Source of the DNA: Taeniopygia guttata
Lineage: Eukaryota > Chordata > Aves > Passeriformes > Estrildidae
Length of the DNA stretch: 64,000 nt
Direction of reading: 5' to 3'
NCBI RefSeq assembly: GCF_048771995.1
Contig: NC_133030.1
Location: 38,090,501-38,154,500 of the forward strand
In this document: one piece after another, positions 50,601 through 61,724 of the stretch
Position numbering within the stretch: position 1 is the stretch's first letter
How the letters are laid out: each line of letters begins with the position of its first letter
Notes under the pieces: model-generated
The model's input: only the letters and a program-made list of their open reading frames with translations
Database searches by the model: none
What the model was told of the DNA's origin: nothing
Program-made: the position numbers and the translations under genes

Positions 50601-53600
50601 TAAATACACAAAAAGGTAAATTCATGGGGAACTTTCAGGCTTAAGTTAAGGTTTCACTTTGAGTTACAATAAAATAGATACTGAAATTACTGTAATAACA
50701 AATGAATGTCACAGCTGTGTCTTGAGCCAAATAGCAGCACTATTTGTAAGATCATGTTTGCAGTTTGATCTTACTTCATGAAAGCAAGAAGTGAGTTTTA
50801 CTTTCTGTATCTTTGGAAGGAGTGAAAAAAGTGGGAGGAGAATATTTAGGAAACCAGGTGTTAACTTTTCCCACTTCTCCCCTTACACTGCTGTATTTTC
50901 ATTATGTTTTGCAGGGTATTAATTAAAATATGATTTAAAACTCACTCAAATGCAAATACTAAAATACAGTCCTGAAAAATTAAATATAAATAGCAAGTAA
51001 ATAAAACACAATACTGGAAAAATTAAACCAGGAGAATATAGCACAGCCTTCCTTCTCAGTTCTTCCAACACAGTGTGTTGACTCTACTCCAGCAGTGCTT
51101 ATGCTTATATTTGTTGTTGGTTAAATGCAGATCTGCTGGTACAAAGAGTTTCAGTTACACACCTGAAATACAGCTGCCATCTTGCAATCAAGTTCTGTCA
51201 AGTAATTTAGTTTATTTATGAATTATCACTTATGAAGAACATAGAAAGTCTGTAATTTTTTTGTTCTTACTTCTTTACTGAAAAAGGAAAAAAACAACAG
51301 GAAATAATTAATTTCACTTTTGAAAATATTTTAAAGCTTGTAATTCTGTCTTATTTGCTGACAATACATATATATATAGGTGTGTGTGTGTGTACATACA
51401 CTCACACATACTGTCCATGTTTCCTTCCTAAAATTTATAAAATGCTGTGGTGTTAGTAAAACCCTTGGATTCACTGATACTATGTAAGAGCAATGACATT
51501 CCAATGTGAAGGGACACTTAAAGTGTGTGACCAATTATAGAAATACAAATTTTATATTCAGTTAGTTCTAATCCTGAACTATGTGTTCATGTATGTGAGC
51601 TTTGCCAAATTAGAGACTGACCTGACCTATTTAATAATTACACATAAAAAGAATCCCCTATGTTTCCATATAGTGTACTTTGAGCATGCAATTGCCTGAT
51701 TATCTGAGCCATTTGGTATACTGACTATTCTGAATTCTGCTGCCTCTGCTCAGTGATTTCCTACCAAGAGCTCTGCACCTTGAGCTACTCCCACTAGTCC
51801 ATTTAATAGCTGAGAAAGGCTGCTGCATATCATGGAATGGTTTGGGCTGCAAGACACTTGAAAGGTCATTTAGTTCCAAGCACCTTGCCATGCATGGGAA
51901 GGGACACCTTCCACTAGACCAGGTAGCTCAGAGCTCTGTCCATCCTGGGTCTTGAACATCTCCATGGATGAGATATCTACAACTTTTCTTGGAAACCTTG
52001 GGTAGTCCCTCACCACCTTCACAGTAAAGAATTTTTACCTAATATCAAATCTACATCTGCTCTCTTTCAGTTTGGAGCCATTTCCTCCTTGTCCGGTCAC
52101 TACATGCCCTGGTAAAACATCCCTCTCTAGCTTTCTTGTAAGGCTCCCCTTTAGGTACTGGAAGGCCCCAGTTAAGTCACTCCTAAATCATCTTGTTTCT
52201 ACACTGAATAATCCCAATTCTCTCAGTCTTTCCTCAGAGGAGAGATACTCCACCCTTCTAATCATCTTGATGACCTCCTCTGGAGTCACTCCAGCAGCTC
52301 CATGTCCTTCCTGTGCTGGCCCCCCAGAGCTGATGCAGCCCTGCAGGTGGCTCTCAGCAGAGCAGAGTAGAGGGGCAGAATCCCCTCCCTGGCCCTGCTG
52401 CCCACGCTGCTTTGGATGCAGCCCAGGACACGTTTGGCTCTCTGGGCTGGGAGTGCCCATGGCTGGGTCATGTCCAGCCTCTACCCACAGCACCCCAAGT
52501 CCTTCTGGGCAGGGCTGCTCTGGTCTGTCCATCCCCAGCCTGTGCTGGTACTGGGGGTTGCCCTGACCCAGGTGTAGCACCAGGGCTCGGTCTTGTTAAA
52601 CCTCATGAGGTTCCAATGGGCACACGCCTGGAGCTTGTCCAGATCCCTGTGGATGGCATCTTGTCCTCAGTCTGCACTGTTTGGAGAAGTTGTTGCATTA
52701 TATGCCAACACTAATGTTGGAAACAGGTGCAATACCACATCTGAATGATTCCTGCTGAAATTCTTCTATATGGGTCTCATCTACATGATGGTATGCCTAT
52801 AAATATTTAGAAAATAGGAGTGTGCATTTCTAACTTAGTTGGTCATAATGGAAAAAATACTGGAAAAGTTTGTGTCTGATACATCACCCCTTAACATACA
52901 TGACATATGCATGAAGTATGCAGCTTTAGCATTAGGAAGTGTACTTTTTTACTATATACATTTCAGGAACAACTTTACAATAAAACATTTTACTTCTATA
53001 TATGTACAAAATAATGCTCCCATTCAGGAAGAGCTTAATTCTTAAGTTGAAAAGCTACCTAAAATAGTCAAAATTAAATAACCTCCCTTATTAAATGAGA
53101 TACCCTCCCTTATTAAATGTAAAGCAGAGGTGTAACTAAAAGGAAGTGGATTATTCAGGACTGTATTTATTTTTTACAACAGCTTGAATAGCTGACCCAG
53201 AAGAACAATCTGGGCAAGTGCCTTTAGCTATTATTGCAGTGCAAGAAATAAACGATCAACCTGCCTTTCATAATGTGAAAGAAAATATCCTCCCCTGCAG
53301 TTAAACCATTGCCTTTGCCAAATAGTCTCACACTAACTCTTGTGCTCAGTGCAGTTAGTTTGGTTGCAAAATATCTGCTGGAGAAGGTGTCTTCTGAAGG
53401 TCTGCAACAGTGAACACTAAGTAGTATTTACAGAATCTTTGTTTACAGAGTATCTTGCAGGAGACTCTCATAATTTCCTGACTCTACTATTATTTTTGCG
53501 TACAGATCCATAGGAAGTTTATTTTAAATGTGATAGTGGCTATTTTACATAGCCAGTAGTGTTTACTAACATGAAAAAAATAGCAGGAAATTACATGAAC

Positions 53601-56600
53601 TCAAAATCCATTTAAAATAGACCCTAATTACTAAGGCTATTCGGCCATGCACAGAGCAAAGCCCAGTTAAATCCAAAAGCTGAGCCTATTACACAATTGA
53701 GGTGTCCCTGAGCCCACACCAAGCCTGCAGCATATGCACTGGTTCTTGCAGCTCCCAGACATAGTGCATTGCCCCAGTATTCCTGGCAGTGCAGCTCCAG
53801 CAGAGGCAGAACTCCAGCTTTCATTTAGGTCCACACCTGAATTCATCCAGGGCATCCAGCTAATGTCATGGTCCATCTGGAGTCAGGTATCAGGAAGGGT
53901 GCCTTGGGCACAAGGCAGGGACTGGGTCAGATCCCAACAGGACTTGTACATCGTGTTGGTATGTATGACACAGACAGGTAAGATGCTAAACAGTGCATGA
54001 ACAATTGCACAGTTCTCTCATGTATTCTGCAAAAATGAACACAGATTACCTACTGGCTAAGTACTTGAGAATAGTCAGCTTTTTATAGAAGCTTTCATGT
54101 GTGAATTGTGAACCATTTACCAATTATATGATGTCCATTTTAATTCTGAGAGTCGTTGCACACTTACGAGTACCTAGCCTGGAATGACATTGGATTGTTT
54201 CTAAAATACCAGGAAGTAGTGCTGTTGAGCCAGCTGAATGAACAAGCTCTGAAATTGTCCTTGGGGTGTTATACCTTAGTGTGTTAATAGCTCTGGATAA
54301 GCCTTACTTTTGCCTATAAAGTAAGTGGGAAGGGTTTTCTGTAGCACTAAAACTCCAGCTTGGGTGGTGTAGGAACTACTTTCTTGCTACGAGGAGGATA
54401 AAAGAGACTATAAAACACAAGTGTTAGGACAGCAGCTTTATAAGGAACAAAAAGCTAGTAAGTATGACAGTTTCTAAAATTACTAAAGGTAACTTTTCTA
54501 TTGTCTGAACTGGTGAAAGCAGTTGAAGTTACATTAGTAACTTCCAGAGAAACAGATACCTAAGCTCCCGTTGTGGGAAGGGAGGGGGTGACAGTGTGCT
54601 CTAGGACTAAGCATCTGAAGAATGTTGTCTTGATCCAAAAAAGCCATTACATTCCATTGCAACTAGCTGCTGCTGCTCCTCCTAGGACAGATAAGAAGCT
54701 TTGATACAGGGAATACTTCATGTGAATAAACTATTCTTCAGTTCTCCGTGGGATAACACTGAGAATACAGTGCATTTAAGGAGTAAAAAAATTGAATGAT
54801 GAAATTATTCTCTGAATTTATAAGGATGTACTTCAGTTTGCACTGTAACATAAATAGGTAAAATGGAAACCTATAAGACTAGCTTAAAATTAGCTTAGTT
54901 GTTCTAGAATTTCACAGAATTTGAAGGCACCTTTGTCTCCTATTTAATATCAGCATAGTCATTTGAGGAAGAAATGGTCATGAAAACATTTCATGGGTTT
55001 CAGTGCCTTAAATGTGACTGCCATTAGATAGGCTAAAAGTTACTGAAAGTGAACATTGGCAAAGGTAAGTCCGAATGTGTGAGTCTAGACTAAATAAAGA
55101 AGCAACTCCAACTAATCCCTAGCTGAAGATGAATGTACACTATGGAAATCAAGGGTCTGTAGTACTGTATATTCAGTAGCAAACCATCTGCCCCATATGT
55201 ACCTGTACTGTAATCTAGAAAGCCTTTGTGTTCCTGGGTGTGTTCTGTGATCACAAGGTGCACTTCATCATCTCAAATCTGGACACACCCTTCAATTACT
55301 TGCCTGGAAAACCCTGAGATCTCTTAAAATACCTCCAAAGGAAGAAGCTATTTATTACATGCAAGTCCTAACTGTGCCTTTTCTCCTTCTTTCCTTCCCC
55401 TCTTCCCTGCTCAACTGTCTATATACACAATACTTGTGTCACGTGTACTTCCTCTTAGTATGCATTTGCCATAAAAGCTCAGGGACAGTAGAAAGTACCA
55501 TTAATGTCTTTAAGAAGGGGAGCTCTTTATGTTACCAAAAGCCAGTGTAACATTTAAAATGCCAGTTGTGTTGGTACCATTTACTTCTACTGCTTGGTAT
55601 GTAGCTTGCTGCAGCATTGGCAGAAATTGGGAAGCCAAAGCCAGGGGGGCCTCACCTTTGCCCAAGCTGGCATGCAGAGATGAACATGTTTTCCTCTGCA
55701 TTCTTGTTTTAAAAAATCTTGTTATCCTCTGAATGGATCTAGTGAAAGTCCCTTAGTGCTCTTTTTGTGGGCAGCCAGGATTCTTACTGGAAGCAGGACC
55801 TTAAATGACAGCTCTGGGTGGAGCACATGGCAGTGCCAACACCAATACAGCTTTTTCCTGTTGCCAGCTACTCAAACTGGTTTTCTTTGCTGCATTCAGT
55901 TGGGTGTGGATTATGACTTCAGGGCTTTAAACCCTGAAATTCGGGGACACTTGCCAAACAAGTAACAGGTGGGGAGGATGAGCCTTGCTAAGGATCAAAT
56001 ACATATCCCTCCTTGGGCAGGGCATTCAGACATGAATGGCTGAGCTGTGTTGGGCAAGATAACACCATAAAGCACAGGTGAAACTTACAGAAAGGGGAAA
56101 CGACACATGGTTGCTCCCTGTACAATCCAATTGTTTGCCAAGAACAGTGTGGTAAAGGGAGGTGGAATGTTAGGTTGAGGGTAGGAGTTGAAGAATGCTT
56201 TGAGACCTTCCAAGATCTTTCCAGAATGGTATTAGTATCCCCATTCAAACTGCAGATGGAATTACTACTTCTGGAATGATGACTGTGAGATTACCATATT
56301 AGAAATGGACAGAAATCATGCCACTTCTCTGCAATGGAGTAAGCCCATTTGGAAATAACCTCGAATGGCTTGCAGGGAAATTGTCATCTCATTTAACTGC
56401 TTTGGGTCTCAGTGGAACAGCTCTAAGATTCTTATTGGCATGGGTACAGTTTTCCTTTGACATGGTATTGGCACTTCTGGAAATACAGCAGGAAAAAACA
56501 GTGATGACAAAATTTGATTAAAAATGTGATTTAAAGGTTTTCTTAAACAGGATGATGCAGAAAAATAAGATGGGGGTGGCAGGTTGCTGCATAGTCACTG

Positions 56601-58932
56601 ATCCTGGTTGATTAATTTATCAGGGTTTTAGATTTTTTTTAACTGTTAGAGGAAGGTCTGGGCTCTGCCATGGGAACTGGGGCAGTATGAATCAGTGGTA
56701 GAGTGTAAAAATTAAAAGCCAGGAGGAGTTGCATTTCTCACTTGCTGAAACCTGAATGGAATGTTATCTAATTTCCTTAACAGATCCTGTAGCCAGTACT
56801 GAGCAGTGCCAGAGGTGAACTAAGCAGCAAAACAGTTGTCTTTCTGAAAATTCTCACATTACTGTAATAAAGAAATCCTAACTTCTCAAATTAAAATATT
56901 TCTGTAAAGGCTGATTTACTCAGTAAGTTTATCACAGCAAGAAATTTGGCTTCAATCTTTAAGCTGCCAAGCCAAGTAAAGCTACCACCTGTGTTCTCTG
57001 GTACCACAGAAATGGTGATTGAAGTTGTAAGGACAGCACTGCTCCTTGGTATCAAAAGGCACAATTTTTAGAAACAATGCGGGCCTATGGTCAGATTCAG
57101 GAAGAAGTCTGGTATTTAAAAAATAATTTAGTATTAAATTAGGTAGTTAAGTTTAGGTCAGCAAATTAGAAACTGTCTGAATGAACCATGGCCATCCTTA
57201 AGACCCTGTTGACAGCTATAGTTTCTCACCTAGCAGTAACCAGTATAAGTTATTTGAGGACCTGAATTATGCTACTACACATACCTAGACATGCTATGCT
57301 ATGCTCTAGGTCAAGCAGAACACTTCCTCTGGAGCAGTTTTACAATTGCTTCCCCTTCTGCACAAACACACAGTAGCACCAAGTTCAGCCCAGAGCATTC
57401 ACAGCAAGGAGGAACAAATACATAGGTACCTGCCTCTTGGGCTGTTGTCATTTGCAGTTCACTACTCACACTGCTCCAGCTCTTTGGCAGAGCAGTACGG
57501 CTGACTGCAAAAGTCAGATCCATTGGCAGCCAGGAGACAGAGCAGTCTTCTTCAATGTCTGAGTTGTGTTCAAAAAATAAGACAGATATTTATCACAGAG
57601 AGCAGAGGAATCTCTTGATGACTTCAAAAACATGATTCTTGCAACTCCACTGATCAGCAGGGAAGTCCACTAACATAAATACAAACACTAGAACAAAACC
57701 AGGCTGTCTTCCCGAGTTCAATTCACAGTGTCATAAATAGCAGAATGGGAGAGAAGGCACTCGAGACTCATCAAAGTGGGAGAGAAAGTATTGAGAGATG
57801 TATTTAGCAGTTACTGTATGAAGGCTTGCTAGCTCCACTGCACCAGTCCTCAATACATGGGCAAGATTTAGAAGGTACAAAATGAAGGCAACGCAGACCT
57901 GTTGTGCTCAGTACAGAACACATGTAAAGAGCAGCAACAGGTGGAGAGCTAGGCAGAGAAAGGGTTATTCATGCTCTGTGTATGTATGTCAGTGAGGCAT
58001 AACAGATGCACCCAACAGGCTGCTTTGCTGTGCCTGTTTCCATTTCAGGTTCTGGTGATAAATGGCAACATCCAAGTCTTTTTTTCACAGCATAACCCAT
58101 GGCAGTTGTTCAGTGGATGTGCTGGACACTCATGTCTGCATGGATGCACTCATGTGTCATGACTGCCCACCACTTCACACCCCTGGAAGGCATGTCATTG
58201 GGTTTTTTGAGACTGATGCTGTTAGATAAAGTTAAGGCAAGACAGATGTGCTTTTGGATGGATGTGCTTATTGATTTACTTTTCCTCTTCTTTATGAGAT
58301 TTACTGCTAGATCAATTATTCAACTTTATGTATCAGCATACTCCTATAAGCTATGTCCAAACAGATCAAATACTGTTAGTTATTCTGGGCAAGGAAATGA
58401 TGAGAATCTAGTGTTTAAGAACTTGCTAATTACTTCCTTGGAGGAATGCAGAATTTTTGCATATTCACATAGAAGGCTGTGACCCCTTGATGACATTTCA
58501 TATCCAGACAATACGTGGTGCCTCAGCCAGAGAGTAAAACTAACCACCTACATCTAAGCGTAAGTTGACCTGTTTTTTGCCACTATGTACTAGTGCTATA
58601 TTCCAGGACAGGATACTGCTTGGGCTTCAACTTCTCTAATTCTGACCACTCTGTGATAAGGAAAAAGTGTCAGTCGAACTGTTTCCCTAGCTTTAGTAAA
58701 ATAATGGTAAATAAACTAGAATAAATTAAGAAGTACTTAAGATTTTTTTTTTCTGAATTATCTTCACATTGTTCAAAATACACTTAACTTGAAATGTTTC
58801 TAGATCATGTTCAATTTGGACAGAGTGCACATAATTTTGGATGAAATGGTGCTAAATGGTTGCATTGTGGAAACAAACCGGAACAGAATTCTCGCCCCTC
58901 TGTTTGTGCTGGACAAAGTGGCAGAAGGCTAG
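44550..58932 (+). CDS. AP4S1: AP4S1, adaptor-related protein complex 4 sigma-1 subunit, complete coding sequence in five coding exons
   Basis: AP-4 is a heterotetrameric adaptor (epsilon, beta-4, mu-4, sigma-4) at the trans-Golgi network. It sorts cargo such as ATG9A into non-clathrin vesicles, and human loss of AP4S1 causes hereditary spastic paraplegia SPG52. Exons of 138, 87, 69, 12 and 129 bp join at phase 0 throughout to give 144 residues and a stop, which is the usual length. The protein begins [20 protein letters not shown] and contains the sigma-adaptin signatures [14 protein letters not shown] and [17 protein letters not shown]. It forms a single longin-type fold, with no signal peptide or membrane segment. 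The exon ends match human coding positions I recall (c.138 and c.294). The gene is head to head with STRN3 and tail to tail with HECTD1. Confidence 0.97.
44688..46060 (+). other. AP4S1: AP4S1 intron between coding exons 1 and 2
   Basis: A 1.4 kb intron. It is mostly AT-rich but contains an isolated CpG-dense patch at about 45505-45625, described separately. Confidence 0.8.
45505..45625. promoter_or_regulatory. Small CpG-dense patch inside an AP4S1 intron
   Basis: About 14 CpG dinucleotides occur in some 115 bases, in the middle of CpG-poor intron. The minus strand carries GAGATGGCGCC (YY1-like) and an ATG in GAAATGGCAGCGGCAGC. It may be a minor promoter, a conserved regulatory element or the 5' end of a retrocopy. 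I recognise no parent gene. Confidence 0.4.
46061..46147 (+). CDS. AP4S1: AP4S1 coding exon 2
   Basis: Twenty-nine codons, [20 protein letters not shown] then IVVGIDQTE, between acceptor TCTGCCTAG and donor GAG|GTAAGA. This is the conserved central sigma-adaptin strand pair. Confidence 0.97.
46148..47178 (+). other. AP4S1: AP4S1 intron between coding exons 2 and 3
   Basis: A 1 kb intron. It is unremarkable except for a GC-rich block at about 46923-47085, close to the next acceptor. No mobile element is recognised. Confidence 0.72.
47179..47247 (+). CDS. AP4S1: AP4S1 coding exon 3
   Basis: Twenty-three codons, [20 protein letters not shown] then SRV, between acceptor CATTTCAG and donor GTG|GTGAGT. 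This is the conserved sigma helix carrying the NFVEVLD motif. Confidence 0.97.
47248..50334 (+). other. AP4S1: AP4S1 intron between coding exons 3 and 4
   Basis: A 3.1 kb AT-rich intron with an A-run at 47960-47975. No mobile element or additional exon is recognised. Confidence 0.75.
50335..50346 (+). CDS. AP4S1: AP4S1 coding exon 4, a 12 bp microexon (SELD)
   Basis: AGTGAATTAGAT encodes SELD, the four residues that must lie between FSRV and IMFNLD in AP-4 sigma. It follows a strong acceptor (TTTTCCTTGCAG). The donor GAT|GTATCC is poor after +3, which is unusual for so short an exon. A strong donor lies 125 bases downstream (GGA|GTAAGT at 50472). Confidence 0.93.
50347..50475 (+). CDS. AP4S1: Possible alternative extension of AP4S1 coding exon 4
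   Basis: The frame stays open for 42 codons past the microexon and reaches TAA at 50473-50475. A consensus donor GTAAGT at 50472 overlaps that stop. An exon of 137 bp (50335-50471) spliced to 58804 would shift frame and end after nine further codons (SCSIWTECT then a stop). The result would be an AP4S1 form with a different C-terminus of about 153 residues. From memory a longer human AP4S1 isoform of 159 residues exists, but I could not confirm that it uses this site. Confidence 0.35.
   Translation, partial: VSFSVSEINLLSLFGVCSGSYCLHSTDCHSSQWRCSPVLHLE
51366..51394. repeat. TA then TG dinucleotide microsatellite
   Basis: ATATATATATA is followed by GGTGTGTGTGTGTGT. A further TACA/CACA-rich tract follows to about 51416. 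Confidence 0.85.
51830..52690 (-). mobile_element. CR1 LINE fragment, 3' part, long copy
   Basis: Read on the plus strand, the left end is the reverse complement of a CR1 3' terminus: ATCATGGAATGGTTTGGGCT, then GGGACACCTTCCACTAGACC and CAGTAAAGAATTTTTACC. It continues through CTTTAGGTACTGGAAGG, CCAGCAGCTCCATGTCC and GCTTTGGATGCAGCCCAGG to about 52690. Unlike the copy at 2.5 kb it keeps the segment between ORF end and 3' UTR (about 52040-52300). It is 5' truncated and antisense to AP4S1. Confidence 0.94.
53079..53122. repeat. 22 bp tandem duplication
   Basis: Two copies of CCTCCCTTATTAAATG occur 22 bases apart, with flanking A/T also repeated. Confidence 0.8.
58804..58932 (+). CDS. AP4S1: AP4S1 coding exon 5 with stop codon
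   Basis: Forty-two codons and TAG (58930-58932). They start [20 protein letters not shown], continue [17 protein letters not shown], and end KVAEG. The acceptor is GTTTCTAG. This is the conserved C-terminal helix pair of sigma subunits. Confidence 0.97.
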   Translation: MMFNLDRVHIILDEMVLNGCIVETNRNRILAPLFVLDKVAEG

Positions 58933-59525
58933 GAAGAGGCAAGAGTGACTAAGGTGTTTTACAAAAGATGGCAAAAGCATCAGGAATGTACCTATAGTAG
59001 TTTTCTGCTGTTGCAGGACTGACTCATGCAACATTCAAATTAGTTGGAAAATGTTTTCCATTTCTCTAATACTCTGTGTACCCAATGGGAAAGATACAGC
59101 TAAACATGTACATGCATTCAGATGCAGCTTCACTGACCCAGCAGAAATCTTCCTAGAATGGTCAATAATTATAAAACATTTTGAAGATTAAAAAATGGAA
59201 GCTTACCATGACTAAGTATCACTTTGAATTAGGTAGTATCATGCCAGACCTAGAAGACAAAATACATAGAAATATAAATTCAAACTGAGTTTCAATCCTT
59301 CCCTTAAGCACCAGCTTGATTTATTTTCGTACAAATTTACTGTTAATAATAATTCTGTGACTTTTATGCCTGTTTTTAAACTATATTCATCCTTCATCAA
59401 AAAGCTGGTTTCCCTCTCTTTGCCATTCAAGTCATGGACACAAAAAGAAAAATACAGGTGTATTAAGTATTTCTGCATACTCTGAAAGTTGTAACTGGAA
59501 TTATTTTGCATTTAAATATAATATT

Positions 59526-59531
59526 AATAAA
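59526..59531 (+). terminator. AP4S1: Candidate AP4S1 polyadenylation signal
   Basis: AATAAA lies 594 bases past the AP4S1 stop. A second AATAAA is at 59683-59688. Which one is used cannot be told from sequence. Confidence 0.35.
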
Positions 59532-60952
59532 ATATAATTAAAATCAGAAGTTTAATGCTCTTTTGTCATGTCAGCTTCATAAATTACACAAAATCTTTTC
59601 CCTTTTGGCACACCAGTGTATTTTTTTTTCTCTTGTGCATGCTATCTATGCATCAAGATAAAAACTCTTACAGAAGATGAGTAATAAAAGATGTGCAAGT
59701 TCTCAGGACCAGGTAGGTACCAAATGAAGTCTCCCTTCTTGAGCACAAAGCAGCAGCTATGCTAAGTTGCATTCCCAGACATCCAGTGTGCTGACTCATA
59801 CTGCACACTACTCTGTAAGTCAGAGGACAGTTGGCAATCTCAGCTTACCTCCACTTGCCTTTCTTCTTCTTAACCTCCTCCTTCTTCTTAACCTCCAGCC
59901 CAACCCTACATATAACCTTGTACTGAACAAGCATATTCTGTGTGAAAACACAGAATATGCTCACATGAACACCACTCAGAAACCAGGGTCTAAAAATAAA
60001 AGAGTGTTGTGTGTGAGAATAATTCACAGGGCTTTCACACAGTAACATGTTTATCAAAACAAGATGATGTTGTGACTGGAGCAGAGTTGCATAAACCTGG
60101 ACACAGGTGTTTGTCTGAAGCACGACAGGCACAGGCAAGATGGTGAATATTCCCCTCCAATTCTGCATTAGGGAAAATCTAAAAATTAATGCTGTAAAGT
60201 CCTACAAACAATACCATGAAAAGAAATCTGGCACCAACCTGATGTGTACGTGCAAGGCAGAATCTTTTGGCAAGCCCACCTCAGCAGTGGCATGAGAAGA
60301 GGTTGTTACTAAGGAAAACTGACACAAAGCAAAGCTTATTACATAGACTATTGTATTTGAATATTTTTTTCCTGGTATCAACTACTTAAAAAATCTTTAA
60401 AACCATAGTGTCATCATGCTTTATCTTACTGTAAGCCACTTTCCTTCCAATAAATATCACATGCTAACACCAAGACAGCCAGTCCATCTCAAGTACAGCT
60501 GAATCAGCTGTATCATCTGACCCAGATTTTATTCCAGTGTAATGAAGAACTGTAGTCTCAGGTCACATGGGCTCACTGCAGAGCACCAAAACCTGCCACA
60601 TGCAGGTTATCACTGCCAGACTCATTCTTAAGAAGTTCCATTTACTTTGGAAAGATTTGAACACAGAGATGAATTTGTGAGATCTGTAGTTCTCTTACAT
60701 AGTTCTTTGAAACCTTTAAAAAAGCATGGCACATTGTTCATAACAAGTACTAATTAAGTATTCAGAAGAGACATATTTATATGTTGCAAACATTTTAATG
60801 ATTACTTTTGAGCTTACACATTGGGTGCTTTTTTTTTAAACTTCAAACTGCAACAAGTTAAATAAATGTTTATAATATACAAAGAAAATACAACCAAAAG
60901 TAAAACTTGCTTTAAGTGTGCCTTGCACTAGGAACCAGTGTTTTTTAATAGC

Positions 60953-60958
60953 TTTATT
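60953..60958 (-). terminator. HECTD1: Candidate HECTD1 polyadenylation signal
   Basis: AATAAA on the minus strand lies about 630 bases past the HECTD1 stop. Another is at 61415-61420, about 170 bases past the stop. The 3' UTR end is not fixed. Confidence 0.35.
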
Positions 60959-61586
60959 GTTGAGCTGCACAAACACACTTAAGGATTTGATCTTTATAGC
61001 AGGGCATTTCAGAAATCAAAATATATTCCCACTTGAAAGAAAAAGAAGAAAAAAAAATGGTTGTGCATGATTATACACAAAAACCCACTAAAATACTCCA
61101 ATAGTGCAGGCACCATTAAAAAAGAAAAGGCTGGAGATGCCCATTAAGTCTAAATTTTAAAGGAAGCAAGTTTCTGACCAGTTAGCTTAAAGCCAGCAAA
61201 AGGGATCAGTGATGGCAACCGTAGTGTACAGGGTATTAAAAGACAAACTTTACACAATACGCTGTTAGAAATTTGTATCAGTGAACACTGAAAATCTGAT
61301 GATCTGTTCTTTGGAACAGTCAAACAGAAACACCTTAATTTCCAGTTGTGCAAGCCCTTGAAGCATCACACAGTGTTCCGTGCCAATTTCTTGCTGGCTG
61401 TGTAGTTACAAGGATTTATTTTGTCATTAGCAGCTAACAGACATTCCACATTTTCCTAAAGCCTCACAGGTGAAAAAAGGCAAGTCTCATCAGAGCACAG
61501 CGTGGAGATCGTATTTTTTGCACACAAACACAAGAGGCTTCACTAGTATCAAAAACACTTCCATGTCCCAGGCTGCACTCAGCGGC

Positions 61587-61724
61587 TCAGTTGAGATGGA
61601 AACCTTTCTCCATGGTAGCAGCTAGCAGACGCTCCCTCATAATCTCCTCGGAAGAATACTCAGGCAACTTTAGGTAATGCACACATGTATTCACAGATGG
61701 ATAACTTGCATCTGTAGCATCAAC
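61587..61724 (-). CDS. HECTD1: HECTD1 last coding exon with catalytic cysteine
   Basis: Forty-five codons and TGA at 61589-61587. It starts [20 protein letters not shown] and ends MEKGFHLN. The TC within [13 protein letters not shown] is the HECT thioester cysteine motif. The acceptor is TTTTTTCCTCAG. Confidence 0.97.
   Translation of the reverse strand, partial: VDATDASYPSVNTCVHYLKLPEYSSEEIMRERLLAATMEKGFHLN

Larger units (their letters stand above)
50347..58803 (+). other. AP4S1: AP4S1 last intron
   Basis: An 8.5 kb intron. It contains a TA/TG microsatellite (about 51366-51394), a long CR1 element (51830-52690, antisense), a 22 bp tandem duplication (53079-53122) and an unrecognised moderately GC-rich block at about 53640-53990. 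It ends with a T-run and TTTCTAG at 58797-58803. Confidence 0.75.
58933..61586. other. Convergent AP4S1 / HECTD1 3' region
   Basis: This 2.65 kb stretch holds the 3' UTR of AP4S1 (from the left) and of HECTD1 (from the right), with any spacer between. It is AT-rich with T and A runs and a duplicated CTTCTTCTTAACCTCC at about 59864-59897. No coding exon or mobile element is recognised. Confidence 0.7.

Noticed and set aside
52072..52566. Open frame of 164 codons
   Set aside because: It lies entirely within the CR1 element, on the strand opposite to its own ORF. It is not a gene.
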